Positions 12,404 to 32,308 of a stretch of 64,000 bases of DNA are shown piece after piece. The stretch covers positions 168,171-232,170 of the forward strand of contig VXAA01005610.1 of assembly GCA_013399115.1 (NCBI GenBank). The letters run 5' to 3'. A model generated the notes under the pieces. The model did not search any database. It was not told where the DNA came from and saw only the letters and a list, made by a program, of their open reading frames with translations. Every line of letters starts with the position of its first letter. Position 1 is the first letter of the stretch. The DNA is from Anseranas semipalmata. Its lineage: Eukaryota > Chordata > Aves > Anseriformes > Anseranatidae. A program made the position numbers and the translations under genes.

Positions 12404-12761
12404 ATTGGCTGCCGTCACCGCCGGGGTGCAGAACACAAACACTGCCGGCTCGCTCCGATTGGTCTTCGCGGGGCAGGGGCGGGGCGGTACCGCCAGCGTG
12501 CTATTGGTCCCCCTCAGGAGGGTGGGCTTTCGGCGGCGCTCTCCTCGTGTGGTTGGTTCCGCCGCCGCTGTGGGGAGGGACAGGAGACGGGGCTTGATGA
12601 TCTCTTTCTTCTTTGATTGGCTCTTGCGGGAGGGCTGACGTCTGTCAAAGGTGGCAGCATTTGTGATTGGCTACGGCTACAGCGGGTGCGGCGAGGAGCT
12701 TGCAGAGCGCTGTCATTGGCTTCCTCCAAGAGGGCGGAGCTGCTTCCTGCAGACACCCAAT
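12404..12761 (+). promoter_or_regulatory. Homotypic array of seven CCAAT boxes (NF-Y sites)
   Basis: ATTGG starts at 12404, 12458, 12503, 12616, 12666 and 12715, and one forward CCAAT at 12757. Five of the six inverted sites have the context (G/C)(A)TTGG(C/T) expected for NF-Y. Spacings are 54, 45, 113, 50, 49 and 42. The long 113-bp step contains a one-base-off site (GTTGG, 12552-12556) that would restore the ~50-bp register (49 and 64). NF-Y normally acts from one or two boxes, so seven is exceptional. Binding is inferred from the motif. Confidence 0.75.
12636..12642 (+). promoter_or_regulatory. CRE-like TGACGTC
   Basis: TGACGTCT between the fourth and fifth exact CCAAT boxes. NF-Y plus CRE/ATF is a common promoter pairing. 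Motif evidence only. Confidence 0.35.
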
Positions 12762-12831
12762 GAGCACCGGGCTCCTGCCGCCGGCCCCGCCCCCCGAGCG
12801 CTGATAAGCGGCGGCAGCGGCGGCAGGGGTC

Positions 12832-13502
12832 NNNNNNNNNNNNNNNNNNNNNNNNNNNNNNNNNNNNNNNNNNNNNNNNNNNNNNNNNNNNNNNNNNNNN
12901 NNNNNNNNNNNNNNNNNNNNNNNNNNNNNNNNNNNNNNNNNNNNNNNNNNNNNNNNNNNNNNNNNNNNNNNNNNNNNNNNNNNNNNNNNNNNNNNNNNNN
13001 NNNNNNNNNNNNNNNNNNNNNNNNNNNNNNNNNNNNNNNNNNNNNNNNNNNNNNNNNNNNNNNNNNNNNNNNNNNNNNNNNNNNNNNNNNNNNNNNNNNN
13101 NNNNNNNNNNNNNNNNNNNNNNNNNNNNNNNNNNNNNNNNNNNNNNNNNNNNNNNNNNNNNNNNNNNNNNNNNNNNNNNNNNNNNNNNNNNNNNNNNNNN
13201 NNNNNNNNNNNNNNNNNNNNNNNNNNNNNNNNNNNNNNNNNNNNNNNNNNNNNNNNNNNNNNNNNNNNNNNNNNNNNNNNNNNNNNNNNNNNNNNNNNNN
13301 NNNNNNNNNNNNNNNNNNNNNNNNNNNNNNNNNNNNNNNNNNNNNNNNNNNNNNNNNNNNNNNNNNNNNNNNNNNNNNNNNNNNNNNNNNNNNNNNNNNN
13401 NNNNNNNNNNNNNNNNNNNNNNNNNNNNNNNNNNNNNNNNNNNNNNNNNNNNNNNNNNNNNNNNNNNNNNNNNNNNNNNNNNNNNNNNNNNNNNNNNNNN
13501 NN
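12832..13502 (+). other. FAM117A: Assembly gap (671 N), expected to hold FAM117A exon 1
   Basis: All N. The visible FAM117A coding sequence starts at the second base of an alanine codon at 25445, so one base and the whole N-terminus must come from an upstream exon. No in-frame start with a donor is visible on either side, which places exon 1 in this gap by elimination. Confidence 0.7.
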
Positions 13503-16500
13503 TCCCCTGCGGCGGCCCGGAGCGGGGCAGGACGCCTCGCTCCGTGTGTGCTCCCGTGACAATGACTTGCCTATTTGGAGGTGGTTTCACAAAAACTGAG
13601 CCCTTTGTTTTGTACGGCTCGAGCGATTTGATAAAGAGGCAATAATTTGATTTGCGCTAATGGCAGTTCATCCCTAATTGCATTGCTGAGATTTCTTTCT
13701 GACCACTTCAGAAATGTTCATTTAAATATAACTTCTTGGTGACCTAGTAATAGCCCGTGGCTTTTCTTTATGTGCGTATGCATGAGCTGCTCGTGGAACT
13801 GCTCTGGGTGTTGGGTTCTCGCTTGGCTGTAAATTACGTGAAGAAGTATCCAGATAGCAATGAAATGCTCTTTTGGGTTAACGGTAAGCTTAATCAGGAT
13901 TCTTAAACAGCAAGAAATATTTGTCAAGCTTTGGGGCAGCCGATCTCGGTGACATCCCTTTGGGGTACTGTTCTCTTGTTTAATGCAGCAGCTACTTAAT
14001 CTGCCTTGTACAAATGAGTGCTGCAGCCCATCCTAAAATGAGAATTAATGGCCCCTCCAGAGGTGTTGTACGTTTCATTACTTGAGACTTGGTTGTTCCT
14101 GCCACTGGCATGGTTGGTATTGATCAGAGAAGCTATTAAAGAGCTTTTTGTTCAATTTACACTTGAAACAAGTTAACGAAATAAATTTGGAGTGCTAGTT
14201 CCTCCTTTCCTCTCAGCAGTACGCTGAAGTGAAGGTGAAGTTGCTGTTAATCGGGCAATTATTCAGTAGCTTTAGATGTTAGAAAAAATAAAGCGACCCT
14301 CAAAGAGAGGAGAGCCAGGCTGCCTGCAGTCTTTCAGCTGTGAGCGCTCCGTGCTGTGCCTGCTCCAAAGCACCACGCAGCTTTCTGAGGGCAGAAAGGC
14401 TGCAGCTCCGCTGACATGAACCAGAATTGCTGGTCTTCATTTCTTCCTGGCTCTGTGCCTCACTGCTCCGGCTGTAGGAACTTGAATTTTTCCTCTTGAT
14501 CATAGTCATTTCATATGCAGTTTTGGAAGTGTTTGAATTTCCATTGCTCTCTGCCTCAGTCACTCATCATAAGCTTCAATTTGCTCCCTGCGTGTGTGGG
14601 AGCTGTAGCAGTAAACTGGCAGGGTTTAACCGAAAAGTGGTATTGTGGTGATTCATAATCTAACGCTTCTGCCTCCTACCTTTTGGGAGCTCCGCGTGGA
14701 AATCTGTTGCTTTATCGCATCGTCCCCATTTGGCTCTGCAGGCTTTCTGAATTGCTCTGGAGCTGCCTGGTGGCTGGTTTCTGGGGATCTCTGCTTTGAG
14801 AGGGAGAGGTGCTGGGTGATCCAGGGTCTGATCCTGCAGCTGCTCTGATAATAGAGGATCCCATTGAAATGAGGAGCAGCTGTTGAGTCTCTCAAAGGGC
14901 TTCTGTTGAAAGGAAGAGCTAGAGCTGGGGGATGCCAGGAAGTAGGTCTGAGAGTGTCTTAAAAGGACTTGCCTTGCTGTTTAGAAATGAAGATGTGAGG
15001 GTGCCTAGTGATGAGTCTGATACGTGGCATTGGTGTCAACATATTTCTAATTTCTTATCTCAAAAGTGATGTGGCTTTCGGTGGTGAAGCAGGTAATGTA
15101 TTTGTGTTTGCTCCTCATGTCAGGCCAGACCCATCCCTGTTGCATCCATTTATCCCAGGTTAGGTGGCTCGGAGACACCTGCTGGGGTAGGCAGGGCTCT
15201 GCAGGAGCCGTAACGCTGGCAAGGTAGCGTGTTCTCCGGGGTGGGTGAGCTTTATGGAGACCCTGTGGCTTAAATCAGCTAATTGGGATCCTCGTGCTGT
15301 TCGTGGTCTCGGTTGTTTCCTCCAAAGCCCACACCCAAGCACCCTCTGGTCGGAGAATTGCCCCGCTTGCAGCCAGACTTCAGCCTCCCCGAGACCTGTG
15401 TGTGCCTTTGCACTGGAGTGTGCTGCTGGGTTGTAACCCCACTCTTCCTCATCGTGCATTGCAGGTCTGAAACCTAATTTTCTCAAGACTACCAGAAGTC
15501 TTTATGCTTTTTTTTCAATATGACACTAGAGAAGTAGCATTATTTAAATTGCAATTCACGTTTTAACATGTGGGCATAGCATTTTGAGAATGTAAGCAGG
15601 TAAGTAATCTTAGTTGTCTAAATTGATTCATGCGCAGAGAGGAAGAAGATGGGATATGGGAAGTAAAGCAAAGTCATCTTATGTTACTAGTTCAGCAGAC
15701 TTTCAGAACACTTCATTAAAAGCAGGGAGTGAGTTGGGATGAACGGCTGGGCACGGAGCTACCTACCAGCTGCTTTTTGAACTAGCAGAGGAATTAATTT
15801 CTTGGGAAGGGGACAAGGTAACTGCCTTTCTGTCTTCCAAGCCCCACATATGTTTATCAGGGATGGAGTGGCATAGGAGAGGGACAAGAAGATGCAGTAA
15901 GATGCAGAGGTGCACGTCTCCGTCCTTCAGGAGTGGTTTGACAGGCGCTGCGTGTACCACTCTGTGTGTTTCCCGTTGACCCTCTGCGAGACCAAAGCCT
16001 TATCGGTGGCCTCGCTTCCCCAGAATTCGGCAAAATTCACCAGGCTTCCACCACCACCCCTACAACCCCAGAATTATGTGGTGCCTTCGAGCTTTTCAGG
16101 AAGTTACTGTTAGCTGGGCTGACTCATCTAGTTGGGATTTTGTTGCTTGCCTGCCCAACTTGCCTGTTTCTGAGATGTCCAGTTGTTTTTGCTGTGTGGA
16201 TCCTGCTAGAGCGACTAAGTGAGCAGGCTGCCAAATATCTTTATTTGGTATCTGAATGAAACCCGTGCCTGGTGTATATTATAGAGACAGATGAGTGGGA
16301 TGTTATTCATAGGCAATACTGTCTGAGTGTATGTTTAGCAAAATGAAAATGTTTCTCTAGGAATAAAAACGTCTGTTTACCACTTGAAAGTGCTGTGGGA
16401 TTGCTGCCTACGTGGTAGTGATCCAGCAGAGCTGTTCATGATACCTTTCTCCTCTCCTTCCCTTTGCTGCAGGCATCACAGAATGGATGTGAGGGTCTCC

Positions 16501-19500
16501 TCTCCCCCTCCTTCTAATCTTAATAGTTGGATATCTTAAGTGCTTCAGGCCTTATGGTGTTTGCTTTAGGAATTGGTGTCTGATGGTGTTTCTGTATCCT
16601 GGGGGATGCGTAGAAAGGCTTTCATTACCAAAATAGTGGTCCAGATGTTTGTGGTGTCTGCTCTTGAGTTTTCTTTTATGCTCCTTAACACCTGTAGATT
16701 TTTGGGGAGTACTTAAGCAAATGAGCGAGGAACACAGATTTGTAACATCTATATCATGTATCCTAGTTAAAACTCGAAAACTTACAGAGGAGCAGTATCT
16801 CAGCTCATTTGGTATTAACTCTGGAAAAAAAGAAACAAAAACCCTCAAGTGAGCATGCAGAGTGCTGTCATGGGAAAATTGTGCTGCTGCTCTGTGCAAA
16901 CAGCTGCTTCGCACGCTTTGCTTTTCCAGATTTCGGGATTCATCACTACTAAGTAATTCTGCTTTTGCCTTTAGGGTTTTGCTGTGGGTAAACAGGCTGG
17001 TAGAAGTGAAGGGTTAAGCACAAGAAGGGAGCTGTAATGGGGAAAAGCAGTCATGTAGAGACTGGTTGGATGGGAAAACCTTGAAGATGTCCTGCTGTTG
17101 CACTAGCCATGAAGAGTCCTGCTTCTGTCCCATGAAATCAAATCTCTCTTTGTATAAAACACAGCTGAACACAATGCGTGGCTCAGGTTTGGAGTCGGAA
17201 CGTTGCAGGTGGCTTTGTTTGATGTAGAACAAGTTTCTTGCGCAGTAATTGGAGCCCATTCATGGCATTGCAGCCCTCAGCTGATACGGATCATACCTTC
17301 AATCTAAACTTGCTGCTCCCAGTTTGTTAGCCTCTGGATACAGGTGTGGGAAAGGGGAAACAAAGGACACATCTATAACTAATCTTGACTTGTGTTGACA
17401 GTCTGTGGGTGAAACAAGTTTTTCCCTGCTTTAAAGTGCTGGGGATGACATTTAAAGACAAATTTGCAGTGGGAAGGGATGGGACCATACAGCAAGTTTG
17501 GTCTGCCCCTTTTATAGCAGAGTGCTCCAGAGGCACTCCAGATGGGTGCCTCTTTCTTTCAGCTGGGGTTTATCTACCAAAATTGCATGGACCATAGCAG
17601 AGTTCTCAACATTTGCTGGGTGGGAACTAAAAGAACCTGGGCACCTGTTTGTGCAGAGGAGAAACAGTTCTGTTCCAGGTGTGGTAAACATTTTCCTGTC
17701 TGCATGGTGCAAAGGAAAAAATGAGCACTTGGGCTAACTCAGAGAAAATGAGTTGAGCACCGCGGTGCAATGAGTTCTCTTTATGCAAAACTTGATGTTG
17801 AAATATTGTGTAAATGGGAGACTTTTACTCTGTGTTAACTACACCAAGCTGATCTTGGCACTTCCCTCATTGCTTGTGCAGTTCAAGGTGACAGTACTGA
17901 TTCAGTGTGATCCACAGGAGTGCAGAAGATGCCAACAGACCAGCAGTGTTGAACCTGTAAAAATATTCCCTCTTGGAATTTATAGTAGACAGGCCTTTTT
18001 GCATTAAAAATTATGCTTGTGGTGCTGTCATTCAAGCCACCTGATAATTCAGGGATGACTGCAGAGGAAATGAGGCAAATATCAAAGAAGGTTGTGTGGT
18101 TAATCCATTCTTTGAAAATAATGGGAGATAATTGTTTCCATGCTTGCCTGCAACCTGCTGCATGACTCTGGACAAACTGCTTTTCCTCCCCTGCCTCAGT
18201 TTCTCATAGCTTTTGCCATCCCTTCGGTCTGAAAGCGTTTAGGAACAGGATTTACTGAGTTTGTACAGTTCCTGGCATGCTTGAGCCCGAGGCTGCTGTG
18301 TGCAGCTGTTACATGCAGGATGCTGCTGTGCTTACGCTGTTCAGGTTGGCTGTAACAGTGAGCTAATACTAACTGTGCTATTCTGCTCCCTTAATTACAG
18401 CCGGCACGAGGAAGGTGATGCTAAGGTATGTCGGATGCTGTGAGGTTTTCCTGATGAAAAGTTGTTTCAGTAGCTTCATGCTGGGCCCTCCAGGCAGATG
18501 GCTTAACTGAAACCGGTCATAAAGATGGCTGTGAAAGAGTAGGGGAGAAGGGCTTGTCACGGAGCGTTGATGTGATTTATGTAGCTGTATGTATGGAGAG
18601 GACAAGCTGCTTTTTCCTTGTTTTCCAGCTTGTTGGTAACTGTAGAAATATCAAGGGTGTCTTGCTCTGTTTGTTTTACTTTATGCTGGAAGACTTCCAA
18701 AGGCTTGGGAATCAAAGGTTTCTCACCTTGAGCTGAGTGAGAGCCCTGCCTTCTGCAGTGATCTTGATTCCTAGATGCTTATCAGGAATTGATTTAAGTA
18801 GGTGTAACAAAAAGGAAGGAAAAGGAAAAAAAAAAACAACCCCAAGCTCTATCTTTGTGGCTGGGGGTTCACTCTTCTGATACGGGTGACACGGATGGTT
18901 GGGGTAGCTCCTGGGTCTTCTGTAGTCTTCCAGATCAGAGTGAACGAGTCCTGAAGATCTAAAGTTTGAACAGGTTTTTGCTTGTTTCTAACCCACCCGT
19001 ATTGTTCATGAGAGGCTGCCAGCACATCTGTGTTTTCTTCTGGTTCTTCCATAAATTTCAGAGTGTGGAAGTCAGTCCAGAAGTGCTCCCCACCTGTGTC
19101 AGTGGGAAAGAGATGGGTTTGCTCGAAGGTCCCACCGCAGTGGTGCCTTGCATCAGGCTAGATTTAGGAAACGTGCACTTCAACCAAAGGCTTTGAGGAT
19201 GTTGAAATTCTTCAGATTGTTTTATCATTTGAAAAACAAACTTTGAAAGAATTAAGATAAAGGTGAAAAGTTCAGCTTGTTTCCTCCATTAACCGAGTGC
19301 TCAGATCCAGTTTCAGGCCTTGAGCCGTGGTCGAGGGAGTTGCTGTTTAACAGCGTGTCCAAAAAAAAAAATAAAAAAAACAGCTTGAACTGCTGGTGTC
19401 CCTTATTAATTTCCTTCAATGATATCTGCAGATGCTCTGTCCTTTGGGCAGCCCTGTCCAGCTGCACTCAACACAGCTTGCAACCAGGGAGTGCTTGCAA

Positions 19501-21549
19501 AGCCTGGAATCGCTCTGCCTGTGCTCGAGGCTGGTTCTGGGAAGCCTGCAGGGCACGGCGCTGCTGGCTGGCGTCAGGAGCACCCAGCTCCTGGCCCAGA
19601 GGTGTTTGTTGGGATCCTCTTTGCCCTTGGCTACAGACAGCACTGCACGGTCCTCCTGCTTTCCCAGTGCCTCTTCTCCGTGGGCTCTGCCTTTCTGTGC
19701 AGGAGAAGCGCTGAAGCAGAGGAAGGTCTTGCGGGCTTTCTTAGAAGGCTGTGCTTTGGGAACAGGAGGTACTTTTTTGGATGTCTTGAGCTGTGTGCAT
19801 ACAGTTTGAGCAAGAGTCATGAGGGGCAGTGTGGTTTAACCACAGCTTCTGTCTCTTCACCGGAAGGTGCAATGGATTTCAGTGCTCTGAGGGTTTTGCG
19901 TTTCTGTATTAATGTTTACTGAAATGAGCAAAGAGCTCTGAAATCCCATCCTGGTATGGGTGTGAATTTCCCTTCAGTTGTAAATCTTCTTAAAGGCAAA
20001 GGGATTATAATTTTAAAATATTGCCAGAGGTAGAGATGTCAAATATTTCCTTTGCAGAGGCTTGAGGTGAAACGAGGAGATGCCAGAAGTCTTACCGAGC
20101 TATGCAGCTGATCCTGCTGTGGACGTGTTCCTTTCTGTAGGAGTGGCTGAGGGTTGCGTTTATCGTTACCTTTTAATCTGCCTATAAATTCTGGATTCGT
20201 TCTCCTCTTTGAAACCCCTTAACATTCAAATTGCTCTTTTCCTGTAGCCATACATATCAATTGCAAGCGGTTGTCTTACTGCATTCTTCTTCCCAGTTGT
20301 ATTACTTCTGAATATAGTTCTCCTTTCTTGCTTTGAGGGTGAAGGCAGACTTTTCCTAGGAAATGCTGGCTGTGTGTGTAGTCAGGCTGCCCGTGGTGCT
20401 GGAGAGCAGCTCTGCATGCCCACCTGGCTTCCTTTTCTGCTGGGGTGTCTTTGGAGCCCCCTCAGATGGTGTGGGTTTACAGCCTCACTTGTCCTTTGGT
20501 ACCTTGAGGCAGCATGTGCTTGCAGTCTTCTCTGGATCTCTTATTCCATTGCTGGTCGAAGCTTGAGATCTATTCTTTGTCTTCTCCCCGTAAAAAGACA
20601 CGTCGGTGGCTGTCTTTGTGGAGAGGGTATCCTCCTTCTCTCCAGCTTCTGTGAGCTTCCATCCCAGCACTTCTCCAGCTCTGGATCTTGCTTTCCTGTC
20701 TTGGTAGTGACCATGCTGTGAATTCCTGTGAAACGCTTCCGTTCTCTAGCTCGTTCTGCAGATTACCGCACTGTGCCAAGCACATGATTTTAAACTTCAT
20801 GAAGAATGAATAAAACTGCCTGTTCACCTGCTTTCGGGATTTTGGGGATTCTCAGGGCAAAAAGACTTGCTCCTTGCCTAATCCTGCGTTGTTTTCAGGT
20901 TGTGTGATGGGTTAAGGTCTTCTCAGGGAGCGCTTTGCAGAAGCAGCGTGCGGTAGCAGCACTCTGGTGCACCACGAGGAAGTGCCTGGCCTGACTGCGG
21001 TGGTACCAAGCATGGTTTCTTAAATCTTCATATTTCTTTTGAAAATGAAGAGTGCAGTAAAGGGAACGATGCTAGGAAAGACTTTTTCTGTAAAGATTTT
21101 TAGCTGTTTCTGTGTTAAAAGATGGGGACTCTTCACAAATGCGTATGTTCATTTTCTCAGTGCCACAGTCTGGACAAAATTTCCTTTATCTGCTCAGTCA
21201 GAGGAACGAAAACAAAAATGAAAATCTGAGGACATATTTCCGAAGCTTGCTTGCTGCCGAGAATTCAGTCCTATCTGGCAACAACCTGTCGGGTGACTTG
21301 ATTCACCACGATGAAACTGCAGAGAAATTGAAGCAAGATTTCAGTGGCTTATAACAGTGAAGCTTCAGTTTTGATCTTCATTTCACCAACACCTCCACTA
21401 CCCGTCACTGTTCTGGAAATGCCCAGCTGAAGTATTTTTGGTCCCCAGGGGAGGTGTTCTCTGATCGCTCCGATCAAATACCATCGTTCAGAGTGAGGTT
21501 AGAGGAAGTGCGATTCCTTCCCTGAATTGGTTTGCAGATCGTTATTCTT

Positions 21550-21593
21550 CATGTCATTTGGAAGTCCTGCACATGTCATTTGGAAGTTCTGTC
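21550..21593. repeat. 22-bp tandem duplication
   Basis: Two adjacent 22-bp units beginning CATGTCATTTGGAAGT, differing at a few 3' positions. A simple local duplication inside FAM117A intron 1. Confidence 0.85.
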
Positions 21594-22820
21594 CAGTTAC
21601 ATTTTAAAACAAGAGGAGCAGAACGGAAGGCACCAGGTTTCTTGCTGTGTGCCAGCCTCTCCTCCTGCCCTGTCGGATCAGAGCCAGCGAGCTCAGGGTG
21701 ACGCCTGCTCTACTGCTGTAGTTTTGGTGAATCTGCTGGTTAGGGCTGTGACTTAAGCAGCGCAGCCCTCAAGATGAACACGAGGTGCATTTGTAATGCT
21801 CTGATACAGTAGGATAGCTTATTTCCTTTCTCCTGTAGGCGTTCCCATCCTGGTGAACACCGCAGCAGTACCACTGCTGCATCCCTCCTGCGTCTGGGTT
21901 GTGCCCCGTGAGCTGTGTCTGTGCAGCTGTTGTGCAAAAACGTTTTGCACAGAGATCTCCCAGCCAGATCGTCCAGGAAGATGTTAAAGATCAAGGAAGT
22001 GGTACTGGGGTGCAGTGGGGGACACTGATACACAGCCAGCAGCCTCGTTCGGTGTGAACTTTTTGCCTGAAAGATGTTCCTGCGTCACAGGGTGCTGCTG
22101 TGGTTTGGCAGCCCCATCAGAAATTCAGCTCGGGCATTTATGTTGTCTTACCCTCCCGTCCCCAAACCAGGAGTGTCATCTGGGTGAGATCTGGGTGGTG
22201 AAGAGCGTTAAAATGTGTAGATGAGGGAAGCTGATACCGAACTTATATAATTAGCTGTAATTTCTGTTACACTTGGGTGGCAGATATTTGCATAAGTTAA
22301 TTATTGACAGGGTTGCTTAGGTTCCATCTCAGCTAAACGCTTCCTGACAAATACTCTTGAAAGCTTCCAACTCTTGCTTGAGCTAATAAACTGAAAACTG
22401 CATCCAAAACCATTTGATATGCTTTGATATTACAGAATGCAAGAGAAGCCTCGCTGCGTGATGGAGGCCGAGACAGCCCATTGCTCCGCGGTTAATTTTA
22501 GAGCTGATTATGTTTAAACATGGACTGTTGTTTCGTGCTTCATCACTTTAAGATAGATTTTGCATGGAAATATTCCAAAAATGTCAGGGTCTGAACAGCA
22601 TGTCCCTAAATTTCTAAACAGTTTTCTGATATTAAAGGGTCAGTTTCCCCAGGGTGAAATCTGGAGAAGGAAGGAAGGAAGAAGATTTTACAACTCTAAA
22701 AAGAAAGTAGTGGTGGGAAGGTTATTTTTGCTTGCCATCATTTGTAGATTCAGCTTTAAGTATTGTTCATTGAACAGTGACTCTGGAAGTTTTGGGGTGG
22801 TAAATTGAAAGTAATTTCAG

Positions 22821-22835
22821 TTTTTTTTTTTTTTT
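22821..22835. repeat. Poly(T) tract, 15 T
   Basis: T15 in FAM117A intron 1. Confidence 0.85.
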
Positions 22836-23199
22836 GTTGACTGAAGACTTTTATTATCTTTTTAGATGCAGAGATTGTCCGGCCTAGGGAGACTGTTCAG
22901 GAAGCTCTGAGCTCCCTGATACTGATGCGGTTGGGAAAGACTAGGGACCCTGCAAATCTAGAACTCCAGTACTGAAAACAAACTGAAAACTTCCTACTTC
23001 TAAATGCATGCGTTGCAGCAGCCTCTAACTTGAGGCTGCGTGAAAGCCTCGTGCAGCAATCGGAGGCAGCCGAGTGGCTCCTGGAGATACAGCGACGGTT
23101 CTCTTATCTTCAGCAGCTTTACTGTCGCATGAAAAGCGAAAAGCACCACAACCTGACACTTCTCAGCTGTGTAGCTGCCTTGGACCAAATCCAGAGCTC

Positions 23200-23730
23200 G
23201 TGGCCAGGTGGCAGCTGTGCCGGCTCGGTGCAGCGGGATGATAATAGCACGGAGCTGTAAACAGGACGCTCCACCCTGCCCTGCTGGGCGCCGCGTGGGG
23301 ACCAGCCGGGTCGTGGCGGGGAGCCTCGGTTCCTGCCGCTCGTGGGTTGATAGCTTCAGGGGTGCTTCAGGCGTCGCACGGGATGGATGCAGTTGTCACT
23401 GTGGGAGGCTGTGTCCCCTCCGCTCTTGGTCACGGCTGTTCCCAAGCTCCCTTCGGGCTGGGCATGGGCAGTGTTGCCCCGTTGAAGGTTTGGACGATGA
23501 AAGTGACCCCGGTCTGTGGCTTTGGAGAGCCGTGCGGGGCGAGGGGCAGCTGCTGGGTTGGCCGTGGTGGACGTGTGCTGGCACAGCACCGCGTGGCGGA
23601 GCGGCTCCCTGGTGGCGGCAGCGCTCAGTTCTTCTGCCAGGAGCCTCGTCAGGGCGAGCAGCGCGAGAGGAGGAGACAGCTGAAGCCACACGTAATGGAG
23701 ATGCGAGTAATGTGGCCTGTGGGGGCAAGG
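23200..23730. other. GC-rich patch in FAM117A intron 1
   Basis: About 500 bp of GC-rich sequence with repeated CpG in an otherwise moderate intron. Frames of 110-187 codons are open on both strands at once, the expected effect of GC-rich, stop-poor DNA. Their peptides show no domain I recognise. It could be a minor intronic CpG island or enhancer; no promoter motif cluster comparable to the four main islands was seen. Confidence 0.4.
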
Positions 23731-25444
23731 AGGCACTGAAGAGGAAGCTGCAAACACTAACGAGTTTCTAAATTAGTTAGTGGTATCTGTCTTAGACTGT
23801 TAACTGTTGGGAGGAGGGAACGTGTCTTGAAATGCCAGCTGGACCCAACACAATAAGCCTTTAATCCCGTGTGGACCTTATGAGGTGTGGCTGTGGTGCA
23901 GGGACTAATGCTTCTGGCCCTCCCGCGTGGCTTTTTGTTCCTACCCTTTTCTTACCTGGAACTCGAATTCCACTTCTCAAATGGTATTTTAGCTGATAAA
24001 AAGATGTATTTAGCAGGCTATGTCCCTGAGCAGTCTCAGCTGTGAGCCCACAGAATGCCATGCAGGAAGGAGAGAATGTCTGTACGGAGCGCACCTGGAG
24101 CAGAGCTGCTCGTGGCCTTAATATCTTGCCAGGAGGCCATAGGGCTGATTGTAATGTGCACGGTAATTTGCATGTCTAATCAAAATGAAATGCAAACAGA
24201 CTTTTCTGCTGGCTTGAACTTGCCTCTCTTTCTTGCTACCTTTTAGGTTTTGGCGATAACACCTTTCAGCTGCTGGGCTGTCTGTAGGCCATGTGTTGAT
24301 CGCATCCAGTTTGCAGCTGACCAGGGTGTGATGGGGAGACTGGGAAGGGGCAGCAAGGCGTGCTGCATGTTGCCCTTGCCTTAGCCTGCACAGGGAGACA
24401 CCTGCCTCTCCGTACCCTCTGATATTGGCTTGCAATGGGATTGCATCACTGCTTAACCTAGTTTATTTATTGATGGAACGTTTTTGTTCATAGCGTTTCT
24501 AGCTACTGTTACAAAAATCTGAACAGGCAATGTGGTCATCTTGTGGAAGCTGTGCAGAGCAGACCCAGAGCTGCTGGATAGGTGTTGGGGTCCTGCCAGC
24601 GATGGGTTACAGCAGCGAGCAGGTTGCACTCTTCCTTTCTGGTCGTTGCTGAGTGAACGCACACTCCTGCTAACGGCACCAGGACCTCGTGTAGCCCAGC
24701 TGGAGCATCCAGAACTCTGCAGGTGTTCTCTTGGCCTCCTTCAGGCTGGAAGCAAGCAATAGCATGCTTCCTTGGGGGAAACTGAGGCATGCAGCTTCCC
24801 TTTCACTGCTGGGTTGTACGATGGGAAGAGCCTGGGTTCTCTGCCTAAGCATTGTGCTCCAGCTAGTAAGAAATGTGGCTCTACAGACAGCGTAGTGTTT
24901 TTCTATGGTGCTCGTGCAAAAGCAAGGTGGCTGTGTCAAGTGTTTCACCCGGTTGTGTAGCAGCAACCTTGACTTAGTCTGGAATGTCTAATCAATGGTT
25001 TCAAGCAGCCACTTAAGGACTGCAATAAAATCTCTTGTTCTGAAGAAGCAATCTCGTGGTGATAAGTCATGAGATCAGCTCTGCAGTGGAGCAGGGGAGC
25101 GAGTAGGAGGGCAGGCTGGCAGCCAGTCCACCAGCCCTTGCGTGGCCCACTCTGCTGGAGTGGTGTTTCTGTTACCACTTGTTTTGATAGCAGACAAAAC
25201 CGTCTGTGCAGGGCAGCGGCATGGCCTTGGCACCAAAGCTCCCGCTGCTGGGAGAGCAGGAGCTCAGTGGGTCCATTCGGAAGCATTAGGACTTTGCTTT
25301 CCCAAAAGCAAATGGACTTCTCCAGGCTGTCTGCGCTACTTCCCCTCTTGTGATCTTTGTGCTGGATGTGGGCTTGTTAATTGCGATGGCTGTTGCTGTG
25401 TCTCAGCTTTGGAAGCGTTAACCTGTTCTTTTCCCCTTGTCTAG

Positions 25445-32308
<6,864 letters not shown>

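Larger units (their letters stand above)
11920..13565 (+). promoter_or_regulatory. FAM117A: CpG island, FAM117A promoter
   Basis: Dense CpG on both sides of the 671-bp assembly gap, with GC boxes (GGGGCGGGG-type near 12475-12487, CCCCGCCCCCC near 12786) and multiple CCAAT boxes. It is the only CpG island upstream of FAM117A exon 2 on the + strand. Human FAM117A exon 1 encodes a GC-rich Gly/Ala/Pro-rich N-terminus, which fits an exon lost in the gap. The last CCAAT box (12757) lies about 75 bp before the gap, so the start site is probably at or inside the gap edge. Confidence 0.75.
13503..25444 (+). other. FAM117A: FAM117A intron 1 (about 12 kb)
   Basis: Runs from the gap to the acceptor CTAG at 25441-25444. 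No conserved coding segment is recognised. GC content rises in patches (19.4-19.9 kb and 23.2-23.7 kb), which produces several overlapping long frames on both strands without family signatures. Small repeats are listed separately. Confidence 0.65.

Noticed and set aside
12514..13590. 300-358-codon frames spanning the first gap (and similar frames at 33746-34829)
   Set aside because: Most of their length is N; openness there carries no information.
19419..19922. Overlapping 125-167-codon frames in FAM117A intron 1
   Set aside because: Open in three frames and on both strands, Cys/Trp-rich peptides without a family match; a GC-rich composition effect.
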